Of a DNA stretch of 64,000 bases, positions 34,761 through 45,349 are shown piece after piece. Below the pieces are notes generated by a model, which saw only the letters and a list, made by a program, of their open reading frames with translations, was not told the DNA's origin and searched no databases. Source of the DNA: Rostratula benghalensis. Lineage: Eukaryota > Chordata > Aves > Charadriiformes > Rostratulidae. The stretch is taken from the NCBI GenBank assembly GCA_013399305.1, contig VXAI01000097.1, positions 1,440,277-1,504,276 of the forward strand, written 5' to 3'. Position 1 is the first letter of the stretch, and each line of letters begins with the position of its first letter. A program made the position numbers and the translations under genes.

Positions 34761-34856
34761 TTTAGATTAGATATTAGGAACAAATTCTTTAGTCTGAGGG
34801 TGGTGAGACACTGGAATGGGCTGCTGAGGGAAGCTGTGGGTGCCCCATCCCTCTCT
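34761..34856 (+). mobile_element. CR1 LINE fragment, internal 3' part, forward
   Basis: Reads TTAGATTAGATATTAGGAAC, then 'AGACACTGGAATGGGCTGCTG' split by small gaps, then 'GGTGCCCCATCCCT'. This matches the block just upstream of the CR1 3' UTR and the equivalent stretch of the 39-kb copy. About 95 bp; both ends are lost. Confidence 0.85.
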
Positions 34857-35313
34857 TAAAAAATCAGCTTGTGAATCAAATCTTGACTCATGCACAAAGA
34901 CTTTTGACTTGCTGAGTTAGTCTGTCAAATTTTAGAGAGCCAGCAAGTTAATGAAGTATATGAATTATTGGCCTTTCAGCAATTCCTTTTTCATTTTCTT
35001 AAATATGACAAATTTGCTAATAGTTAAAAAGTTAGTTTAATTCTAAGCATGGACACTTCATATTATAAAGTCATTTTGGTAACTATACACTCCTAGTTAG
35101 TGTTTTCCTGTCTTTTCTTGGTAAAATTGATGTTTGGATTTCCAGGAGATTTGCATTGACAGAAATCAGTGTCCAGGCTTAAAGGGCCACAGGTGCCTCC
35201 TACACACAGGCTGTGAGGCTGTGCATCTCCTCTTTGCTCCTCGAGCAGTTGCAGCACAGTCTGGATGGCAAAACAGGTTCCTTAGCTGGAGGACAGCATT
35301 GGAGACAACATTA

Positions 35314-35315
<2 letters not shown>

Positions 35316-35346
<31 letters not shown>
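35316..35346. repeat. Poly(T) tract, T31
   Basis: Uninterrupted T run of 31. No retroposon body is recognisable on either side. Confidence 0.9.
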
Positions 35347-37675
35347 CTGGCATGAAAATCTTGCAAGTAAGCACACTTACTGGTTTTCTTAATGCCCTGA
35401 CACCTGGAGCTCTGCTATTTCACAGGAATCTGTTTCCGTTTTTAAGAAACATGGTTTTCTAGAGAAGCTTCAGGAGCTCTCCCAGTCCCCAGTGTCATTT
35501 AATGACTGAATTTTATAGCACAAATAATAAGATGCCAATATTTATTTTTAATTGGATAAATCCCGTTGTTCTTTTTGGGGCTTAGCTCCTGATTTTTGAA
35601 TACACAGCATTGGAAAAAAATATCATAAGCATTCAAATACTTTTGTAAATTAATTCTCTCAGGCTGCAAGCAGCGAGAGCTAATATTCTTACATTAGCAT
35701 GGAAGCGCCGTAGGCCTTTCTTCTTTCTCCTTTATTGATACCATCTGAAACGTCTTTAGAGTCAGGTTCTAGATTCATAAAGTCTGGATTCATATGGGTG
35801 AGCCGTGGCTAATGAGTCATCACACTCAGTTTACTCCTGTCAGCTGACACCTCTCTTCATGGAAAACTGTAGAATTACACTATTTCTGTGGTTATTGCTA
35901 CAAGTGTACGTCCCCTTACAGCAAGGACTGTTCAGCAAGGTCAGGGGACGTTACCAGGTTTGAGAATGACAAGCCTGGGTGGCAACTAGCAACTTGGGCC
36001 ACTGCTGGATGGAGCATTCCCCATTCCCTGGCTTTGCTGCAGCACCTCTTCTCCATGCACAACGTGAGTTGGGTTAACCCTGGCTGTAAAGTGAATTTGA
36101 AGTAGTGCTCTTAATGGGACTTGCACATCTAAATCCTTTAGATCACTTTCAGCATCTTAGACAAAATTTTAAAACAAACAAACAAGCAAAAAGTTAAAAA
36201 AGCAGTGTTAAGCTAATGGTAAGAGTCTAACTTAAGCTCTCAAAACCCAAGAGGATTTGGCATCGTTATCTCTGTGATCCTTTATAAGAAAGACTACAAC
36301 CTTTGTGCAATTGAAAGCTCACGTGAAAAAAAATAAACCACTTTAATGAGCAAACATTTAATAGCTCTAATACAAGATTTTTCCAATGTGCTGCAATTTC
36401 ATTTTAAAATCATGTGTTATTATGAAAAAAAAACATTTGTGCTGCATTTTAATGGAGTCCTGCGGCCTAATTCTGCCAGGTTTGCATTAAGCAACACTTT
36501 GTTCCAGGAGCAGTCATACGGCAATTACCAGTAGTATGTTACTACACACCATGAGTAAGCATGTGATTAAATTGCCTGCTGGAAGATTCTCATTAGTGTC
36601 AGAAGAAACACTGACCCTTCTGAAGTCTAGTACCTGAAGTATAGCAACACTAGATAAAGCTGTTTTCTGTCTAAAAGCTAAGAGTATTCATTAAACATCA
36701 GGAACTCCCTGTAAAAATGTGATGGGAAAAGTTGGCTACAGTTCTGGAAGAAATGTAGTACGGGCTGGAGCCTGCACCATTCCTGGGGATGGGAATTTTT
36801 CCTTTGACTTGGTGGAGAGCAAGATAAAGATCAGTTTGCTGAGCTCTGAGGGACCAGTTAAACAACTCTGGTGTTGGTCGCATTCTCATGGTAAGCCAAG
36901 GGACTAAACATGCAACTACTTCAACAAGTAAATGCCTCTAAATTAACACTGATAAATTAACTAACCTAATCCTTTACTGTAAATAATGTCTGTTTTGTGC
37001 CATGTTTTAGCATGTTGGGATCTGAAGAAATTTGCAACAGAACAGCAGACTCGGATGAGGGAGAGCAACAGTCTGCAAACACACCTTCTGTATACCTTAC
37101 TTTTAGGGATCTTAGCAGGGCATTAATCAGTGTATGCTTTATTAGCAAAATTCTCCTTTCAAGTCTATTTACATAAACCACACTAATCAGTTTTCATCAG
37201 AATTTCTTGCAGAGGGAGCAGCAAGAATCTCTGACGACAAAACTCATCTTAGTGTGCAGTGTTTGCAGGTAGCTCAAAGGGAGGGAGTTACACGCCATAG
37301 AGTTTATTCTCATCAGACTGACCTAAGGAAAATTCTTAATTGTTTTGGTTATTCTGAATTGAGTGTCCTAGTGTTTTTGCTAAAAAGATGTTTTGCTGCC
37401 CTGTAGGTTTCTCTATGGTTTCTTGCTATAAGGTTGTTGAGCTGAATTTGCAGCTAAACTCTTCTGATTATCTAGGTGCATCTTCTCAGGTGACGTTTTT
37501 TGAGTTGGAAGCCAGGGGAGCAGAAGGTCTTGGTGTATGCTGACACAGACCTAGGCTGGCTCTGACCAGGATGGCTGCTGGGTGGTTACGCTGACCTCAG
37601 GCCGGGAGAGCCATGGAAGACAAAAGAGGATTGTAGGGTGCGGGTTTTGTCCTGTGAGGGAAGAGTGCTCTCTCC

Positions 37676-37677
<2 letters not shown>

Positions 37678-37707
<30 letters not shown>
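37678..37707. repeat. (AAAAC)n microsatellite, five units
   Basis: Pentanucleotide repeat with five regularly spaced C residues (37684, 37689, 37694, 37699, 37704). Confidence 0.9.
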
Positions 37708-39109
37708 TTACATGTGTTTTCCTTCTGTTAATGGAACTCATTTGGTGCATTGAGAAGATTTAGAGCATCAACATTAGCCAACAACTACTAGAAGATAAGT
37801 AGTTAAATGCTAAAGAGTTAGTTTCATGGGGTGAGGGATCAGGATCTACATCCTTTCCCCACAGAGTCCTTTCTGGCTTGCGGACAAGCTGGCTTGCCTG
37901 TCTTCTCTTCTCCACTTGCTTGCATTGCAGCTAGCCTTGTAGGACGTGCCATGGTGAAGAAAGGGTGCCTGGAAATGCTCTGACAGACTGTGAGTGGACA
38001 AACAGCAGGGACAGCCATTAGCTGTCCAGCTTTAGAGTCACCCTTGCAGCCCAAGTCACACATCCGGAGGTTCCACACTGTAGCGTTTTGTTCATTGTCT
38101 GAAGAATTTGTGCTTCTGGGGAAGTGCATAATCTGTGGTCTGTTTATTCATAAATACCAGCCCATTAATATTATTTAACTTCTTTGACTTAGTCTTGGCA
38201 AATAGTTGTCTGCAATACTGTAGACAATAAATGCCTTATAGATACTATACCTTTTTTTAATCGCATTTTTATCAAGGTCTTACCTTGGCCTTCAGAGAAA
38301 TGCAGAGAAAAATGTACTTCTAATTGACCATATAACATCTGCTAAGGCAACTTACTGCTTGACTTGCAGATATGGTTTGATTCATATTCAGTGTTGGCAT
38401 GTTTGCTTTGCAGTATTTATGACCAATTTTGTGTGCAAAGTTGCTGGAATAGATTAGACACCAACTCTATACCTTCTGCATAGTGCGACTGTCCGGCAGA
38501 AGATTGCATCACAGAAATATCTCTGGTGGTTCTTGTTCCCACAGAAGGGAAACAGTTTTCTTATTTCATTACTTTTGCACTCACCAAAGTATGAAATGAG
38601 GACAGCCAGTGTTGAAATGTTGAAAGGTAGAAGACAATGAAGAACAAAAATACATTCCTCTTTACAGCAGGAATTACTGTCTATTGAGGTAAACAGAGAA
38701 AGAATTAATCTATAAATTCCCTTTTCAAACTTCCATCTATTAAAATAAGATTATTTGAACAACATAATACAGGAAGTTATGTAAATATGTTAATGGTGTG
38801 CCATGTACCTCTTTCAATTGCTAATAGAGATCTCTTTCATTAGTTGTATTTTGCTGTTCTGATGAGTAAGTGTTTTCACCTGAAGATGATGAGTGACAGC
38901 TATGGAAGTTTTGGTGGAGCACATCTCTTTGGCAGCAGATGGATGGATCTGGGCCAGCTCAGGGAAGCTGGTAAAGTAGATGCCCATTGCTCCTGAGGCA
39001 TCAGTGGGAGCTTTGTGGAGGAAAAATATGGCTTGTCTTCTCACCCTGGTGGCAGCCATGCTGCTTTGACAAATGCTGCAGAAAAGACCTTGCTTTATAC
39101 TGTTTTGAG

Positions 39110-39680
39110 TAAGAGGTTTATTCTGGGCTGCATCAAAAGAAGTGTGGCCAGCAGGTCGAGGGAGGAGGTTCTGCCCCTCTACTCCATTGTGGTGAGACCC
39201 CACCTGGAGTACTGCATACAGCTCTGGAGCCCACAGCATAAGAACCCTGTTGGAGCAGGTCCAGAGGAGGGCCACAAAGATGATCAGAAGGTATGCCTCT
39301 GCTATGAGGACAGGCTGAGAGATTTGGCATTGTTCATCCTGGAGAAAAGGCTCCAAGGAGACCTTATTGCAGCCTTTCAGTACTTATAGGGGACCTACAG
39401 GAGAGATGGAGAGGGACTCTTTGTCAGAGTGTAGTGACAGGATGAGGTATAATAATTTTAAACTGAAAGACTATAGTGTGAGATTAGATGTTAGGAAGAA
39501 ATTTTTCACTGTGGGGGTGGTTGAGACACTGGAAGAGGTTGCCCAGAGACTTAGCTGTGGATGCCTCATCCCTGGGATTGTTCAAGGCCAGGCTGGATGG
39601 GGCTTTGAGCAACCTGGAGGGTTGGAACTCAATGATCTCCAAGGTCCCTTCCAATCTAAATCACATTCTATGTTTCTATA
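39110..39680 (+). mobile_element. CR1 LINE, 5'-truncated copy with ORF2 remnant, forward
   Basis: About 570 bp. One frame gives CR1 reverse-transcriptase C-terminal text (GCIKRSVASRSREEVLPLYS, VVRPHLEYCIQLWSPQHK, then YEDRLRDLALFILEKRLQGD and LIAAFQYL). A second frame carries on with RLDVRKKFFTVGVVETLEE and PQRLA-type remnants, so frameshifts separate the parts. The copy ends in the CR1 3' UTR (TTGGAACTCAATGATCTCCA, then AAGGTCCCTTCCAATCTAAA) and a decayed ATTCTATG repeat near 39665-39678. Inactive. Confidence 0.93.
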
Positions 39681-40065
39681 CAAGACTTACTTCATCAGAT
39701 TTGTCGTCTTAGACCAAGGCCAGAGGTCATTGCAGGGTGTTTCTCTGAGAAGTAACTCTTAGAAGGGTGGACTTGAGTTAATTCCTCTGGTGTGGGCCAT
39801 AGCTCCTCGCAGTTTGGGACTTGCAGTGAGATTCCTCAGAGATGTTAAGGTTTCGAGAGAGTAGAATAGCAGAAAAATGTTTAATATGGAGATTTATGAA
39901 CTTTCTGTATCCACGTGGAGATAGATAAAGACCGAAGTGACCACAAATGGTATGTGTTAAACAGTCCGAGCCATGTATCAGTCTCCCAGCTGTAGTGTGT
40001 GGGTCGATGTAACTGTCCCCTTGGGTCACAGCTCATTGTCTTTAACTCAAAATGTTAGCCCTCTC

Positions 40066-40084
40066 TTTTTTTTTTTTTTTTTTT
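40066..40084. repeat. Poly(T) tract, T19
   Basis: Uninterrupted T run. Confidence 0.85.
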
Positions 40085-40767
40085 GTCTTTTTGTGCTGCT
40101 TTTATAAACCTTTGGGCAGGAGCGCATTCTTGGCATTGTTGGGTGTTTTGGGGGAAAGCAATTCCTGCATTCTTAGCTTTGGGAAGTGATCAGGCAGAAA
40201 GGCGTGAGCTAACGTTGGATGATTTATCATTGTTCCACCAAAAAAGGGACACAAGACCTTAAACAACTACTGGCTGTGTAAGCCCAGAAAGTCATTTTAC
40301 ACAAGATTGTTTAAGCCTGAAATAGGAATAGTGACAGCCTTGCGTACTGCAGAGGTGTTTAAAACCACAGGCATTATGTACTTGCATGTTAATTTTGATA
40401 ATACAACTATGGTGAAAAGTATAAAAAGGAGAGATTTGCTTTCAGGAAAAATATTAAGACTGTGAAGGCTTAATACATCAAAATGTTGGGTACTTTGTTC
40501 AGTGCGGGAGGTCTTTATCTTTGTGTTCGTAACAAAGGTCTTCTCCAACCTAGGATTTAATTTCATTGATGTGCTGTCTTGGTGATTGCAGAACTCCCTT
40601 CTGTGATGCTGACAGAAAGAAAACAGCCTACTTTACTGCGAGTCTCCTTTCCTTAGATCCAAAAACAGTTACTGGACATCTGATCTTATGTTCCTGAGTT
40701 ATTTGTAGCAGAAACCTTGTATTTCATCCCCCTTTTTTACTCTATTGCATATACTGTGTAATAGAAA

Positions 40768-40789
40768 TTGGCTAATTTAAATTAGCCAA
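40768..40789. repeat. Perfect 22-bp palindrome
   Basis: The half site TTGGCTAATTT is followed directly by its exact reverse complement, with no spacer. The centre is TTTAAA. Each half contains a TAAT homeodomain core and a TTGGC sequence (NFI half-site). The symmetry stops exactly at both ends. Confidence 0.8.
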
Positions 40790-43700
40790 GTGCTGTCTCC
40801 GCTGTTTCTCAGAAAACAGTAGCAAATCAGATAGGCAGTAAATTGTTTTAATTTGCTTGTGAATTCAGTAAGAATTATCTACAAAGCCATCACATTTCTA
40901 GGTTTTCTTGGACAAATCTCCTTTCTCTTCGCAGCAGTTTTGTCCAGGCAGAAGAACAGGACTTGGCTTATATGAAAGTGTATGTGTCAGAGTATGTATT
41001 TTACTCTGTGAAAAATTTGCCTAAGGAGGTATTTGATAATTAGGCTAATTAAAATTAAGCACTAGGGCAGATTTGCAAAATATATTTATGGAAGCTATTT
41101 CTCTATATAAATAGAAATGAAGAAATGCAAGCAAGAAAAAAAATACAGAAATCAGATTATGTAGGGGGAACCTCACCATAATGTGCAACACTTAGATTTG
41201 CTTAGGTTTTTCCTCTTGCTTTAGTCAGTCACTGAACACTTCCATACAACAGTGATGCAAAATGACCCACCTTCTGCATTCTGTCATGTCAGAAGAAGAG
41301 CTGCTTAAAATGATGAGAACTTTGCTTTGCATCTTTCAGGCCTCAACCAGAACAGTAGCTAGCACGGCTACTTTGGCTTTCAAGATAACACCACTGTGAA
41401 GACTTGTCTGGTTTTAGGTACATAGTTTTCTGGGTGATAGTCTTTTGAAGTTTGTGATGGACTACTTTGTACAAACTTACGCATGAAGTGTTTCCAGCCC
41501 TGGGTCATGATAAAGCCTCTTCAAAAGAAATCAAGCAGAGTATTTTTGTTTTGGTTCACAAAAGTGGTATTGAGTAACATAGTGAAAACCTTTGCTGCTG
41601 AGTGAATTGGGTGAGAAACGGAAGTCTGGCCCCGGATGGAAGGGAGTCGTGGTGTACAGATCCTCCAGAAGGTGAGATACCAGGGAGTTTGGGTTATTAT
41701 TCCAGATGAAATAAAGTACATTTTGTTTTAGAGATGAGTCAGTCTAATTCTGCCTTCCTTTTGAGGGGAACCATGAGCAGAGTCAGGAGCTGGCTATGAA
41801 GCAAAGTGCCCCCCACCTCCCTAACCTAGAGTTGGGAGGGTGAGAACTGAGGGAGGTGGGAGGGAGAGAAAGAGACTGTCAGTTGTGGGAAGCTGCTGGT
41901 GTTGGATACGCTTCCTTAATCCTTAAGGTTTTCCTTTCCCAGCTGCCCCAGAGTTCCCTCCCAGCTCTCTTGGGAGAGAAATACCTGGTACCCTGGACCT
42001 GGCAAAACGTCCATCTCTGAAGGCATAGTTGTTCTTATTTACAGCTTTATTAAGAGAAGGGAATAGGTGGAGGGGGGAGAGTAGGAGAGGAGGAATATGT
42101 GATGGGTCTTGTGGAACGTCTTGTGTTACCTAGCACACGAAAGACACAGGAGTTAAACTCACCACTTAGAAGACAGGACTGTGAATATGTGTGTTTGTCC
42201 TCCATATATTTATCTATCTTTGTGTGTGTATGTCTGTCTGTGTAATATATAGTCATGTATTGGGATTGTATATGGCAATGCAACTTCAGTTCCATAAATG
42301 GAGTGTTGAGGGAGAAATTGCCTATCTTGTTAGATAATTAACTAGTAGCATTTGGCCTAGATGGAAAATGGTGAGCAAAAGTATTTCTTTGAGATAAAAA
42401 AACAAACAAACAACCCAAACCTAAAAAACCCCATTCCTATAAATGAAAAAATTATCGTACTCAACATCGTGAGCTGGAAATGGTTCACCTTCAAACCTGA
42501 AAGTGAAATCGCCTTAAAATTAAAGACTTGGGAAAAATAAAAGAATCATAAACCCATAAATGTACATTCCATTACAGAAATTTGAGCTTTAATACTCTCG
42601 AGAAAGGTGTAGGCACTTGTCTTTTTGCAGTATGCATACACACATGTCTGTTTTCAGTCGCAGTAGTATAAACCTCATCAGAGCCACCAGGATTATTTCA
42701 TGTTGGTGTCTGTGAATGTGAGAATAATATTTGGCTTGTGATCTTGATGTTTTAGCTTCTCATCAAGGACTCAAATCCACAGGTATACCGCACCGATTTT
42801 TTTTTCTGTGAAAGTGTGAATTCACAAGGGAAAAAGCATGAATGCGTGGAATGGTATCATTAAAGTTGAAAGCTAAAGAAAAGTTGTGCAAAGTCCTGAA
42901 GTGCAGATACTTAGGCTCAGATTTGCCTCCATTATAGCCAGTGCCAAAACTCCTGTTTTCATTGGGAGCTGGATTAAGACTTTTATTGATATCATGCCAG
43001 TTTGAATTCCTTCTCTTGTTCTTGATCTTGATCTTGACAATCACTTTTTCCATTACAGTTCTATTAGAGATTTAAAACACAGTATAATAGACTCAGTGAA
43101 AAAATAACTTAATGCACCTAAATTATTATGCAAATGGATACAAATTTAAACGCATTCGCATCATTGTAGTTCTCTCTTTATGACGAACAATAGAATCCAG
43201 ACTTCACTCTTTTCACTTGCTAATCAATTTTTAGTTCACTGTCTTTTTTTCCATGGGTTTCTGAAGCATCAAAATAATAAAAAATAATTGATTTTTCAGT
43301 TCTTTTACAGTTAGCACTTGGATAATTAGAGATTGAACAGATTATGCATGTTGTATTTTAATAAAACAATTAACTGTTACTCAGTGACCTTTATTGAGTG
43401 GCTTCTATGGAGTATGCCTGGCAGCACTCAGCCCCAGACAGAGACCAGCCCAGAACATAGAACTGGCCTTCCTATTTTGGCAGCAACCAAAATTGCTATT
43501 ATGGAGTCTCCACAAGGAAGCAAATATTAAAAGACTGAACTGTCCTTCATTTTTTCCTCCCTGGGGGAAGTTGCTGCAGCAGAGATTTGGGAGCAGAGGC
43601 AGGGCAGAGGCTGTGGGTGTCAGAGGATGCTGGCTCAGCTACATCTCTTCTTCTTCACTTTGGCATTTTTCCTGAGACTGAGGTTGAGGTGTCTAATTTG

Positions 43701-44439
43701 GGACTACATGTAAACCTAAGAAAATAGTCTATATCAGCGTAGTAAATTCAGTCACAGTTTACCTCAATGTGCCAATTTGCCATAGTATCTATTTACATAA
43801 TTCTGAAAAACGATAAATTTGACTTTATAGACTATTGGCTCAGAATTTGCCAATAGAAATAAATGAGTTTTAACTGGAGCTGCTGTTGGCTTTCAGTGTG
43901 CAACTCCAGTGTCATTTAGACTCAAGTTTTACTTTTGTTTATATGGTTTAGATATGAATTTGAAGATCAGATACAAAGATATGATTTGAGGAAAATCGAG
44001 ATACCGTATCTAAAATGTTTGCAGTGGAGAACCAAAGCATCTTCTTCCACTTTGGCTGGGGTTCTCCATGATGTGAGTTCATTTGCCTCCAGCTTCTGCA
44101 CAGGATAGCTGCAGGAGCATTGCTGTACTATTTTACCACTTTGTTTGCCAAATATTACAGATAATTAAAAACAGCTTGAAAAGTGACTGTGGATTTTGCA
44201 GATTTGAAAGAGCTTTTGTGACTAGACCAGCCTCTTGTCCACAGTCAATATGCAATACAGCTGTCATGCTACACTGAGTAATAGTGCCTGATGCAGACAA
44301 GGGAAGTTCTGCAAGTACTGACTCCCTGTGAGCAGCCAGGAGCTGAATCTGATTTGGGACATTTCCACCTCTTGTCTACATTAGGAGGGTCTTTGGGTAC
44401 TGCATACAGACAGTGAGTAAGCAGTGGTAGGGCAAGAGG

Positions 44440-45070
44440 CATCACTGTGCCCTTGTGGTCAAGAAGGCCAATGGCTTCCTGGGGTGTATTAGAAGGGCTG
44501 TGGTCAGTAGGTGCAGAGAGGTCCTCCTCCCCCTCTACTCTGCCCTGGTGAGACCCCATCTGAAATAATGTGTCCAGTTCTGGGCCCCTCAGTTCCAGAG
44601 GGACAGGGAATTGCTTGAGAGAGTCCAGGCCAGAGCCACAAAGATGATGAAGGAAGTGGAGGATCTCCCATACGAGGAAAGGCTGAGGGAGCTGGCTCTC
44701 TTTAGCTTGGAGGAGACTGAGGAGTGACCTCATGAATGTTTATAAATGTGTAACGGGTGAGTGTCAGGAGGATGGAGCCAGGTTCTTCTCAGTGACGGCC
44801 TATGATAGGATGAGGGGCAATGAGTACAAGTTGGAACACAAGAGGTTCCACTTAAATATGAGGAAAAACTTTTTCACGGTGAGGGTGATGAAGCACTGGA
44901 ACGGACTGCCCAGAGAGGTGGTGGAGTCTCCTTCTCTGGAGATATTCAAAACCCGTCTGGACGCATTCCTGTGTGACCTGATCTAGGTGTTCCTGCTCCG
45001 GCAGGGGGATTGGACTGGATGATCTTTCAAGGTCCCTTCCAATCCCTGATATTCTGTGATTCTGTGATTC
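44440..45070 (+). mobile_element. CR1 LINE, 5'-truncated copy with intact-looking 3' end, forward
   Basis: About 630 bp. It starts in the reverse-transcriptase C-terminal region ('TGTGCCCTTGTGGTCAAGAA' followed by 'GGCCAATGGC') and runs through [20 protein letters not shown] and [20 protein letters not shown] to the 3' UTR. It ends in the repeat ATTCTGTGATTCTGTGATTC at about 45051-45070. ORF2 is broken by stops and frameshifts. The well-kept 3' end suggests a younger insertion than the 34.8- and 17-kb fragments. Confidence 0.95.
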
Positions 45071-45115
45071 CTTCTTCACTATGCAAGGGCACAGAAGCAT
45101 TAAGCAGGGTTGTAA

Positions 45116-45342
45116 GGCTGAGGTTCCATTCAAATATGAGGAAAAACTTCTTCACAGTGAGGGTGACGGAGCACTGGAACGAGCTGCCCAGAGAGGTTGT
45201 GGAGTCTCCTTCTCTGGAGACGTTCAAGACCCGTCTGGACGCGTTCCTGTGTGGCCTGATCTAGGTGTTCCTGCTGTGGCAGGGGGATTGGACTGGATGA
45301 TCTTTCAAGGTCCCTTCTAATCCCTGATAGTCTGTGATTCTG
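45116..45342 (+). mobile_element. Second CR1 LINE 3' fragment in tandem with the previous one, forward
   Basis: Repeats the last ~220 bp of the preceding copy in the same orientation: [20 protein letters not shown], then [20 protein letters not shown], then the 3' UTR and a decayed ATTCTGTG end. By eye, some 15-20 mismatches separate the two. Only about 45 bp lie between them. Confidence 0.93.
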
Positions 45343-45349
45343 TAAGCCA

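Larger units (their letters stand above)
34860..39080. other. Intron segment, no gene seen
   Basis: Contains a T31 tract (35316) and an (AAAAC)n repeat (37678). The part at about 36340-36540 has a clean AT-rich composition with CATTTTAAT and CAATTA cores and may be a conserved element, unproven. Confidence 0.5.
39690..44430. other. Intron segment, no gene seen
   Basis: Contains a T19 run (40066), a 22-bp palindrome (40768) and purine-rich DNA at 41830-41880. No exon or named repeat recognised. Confidence 0.5.

Noticed and set aside
39015..39389. 124-codon ORF that looks like a coding gene
   Set aside because: It is the CR1 reverse-transcriptase C-terminus in a 5'-truncated, frameshifted LINE copy.
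44732..45264. Two similar short ORFs (84 codons each) that could be taken for a duplicated small gene
   Set aside because: Both are the conserved CR1 ORF2 C-terminus in the two tandem CR1 fragments.
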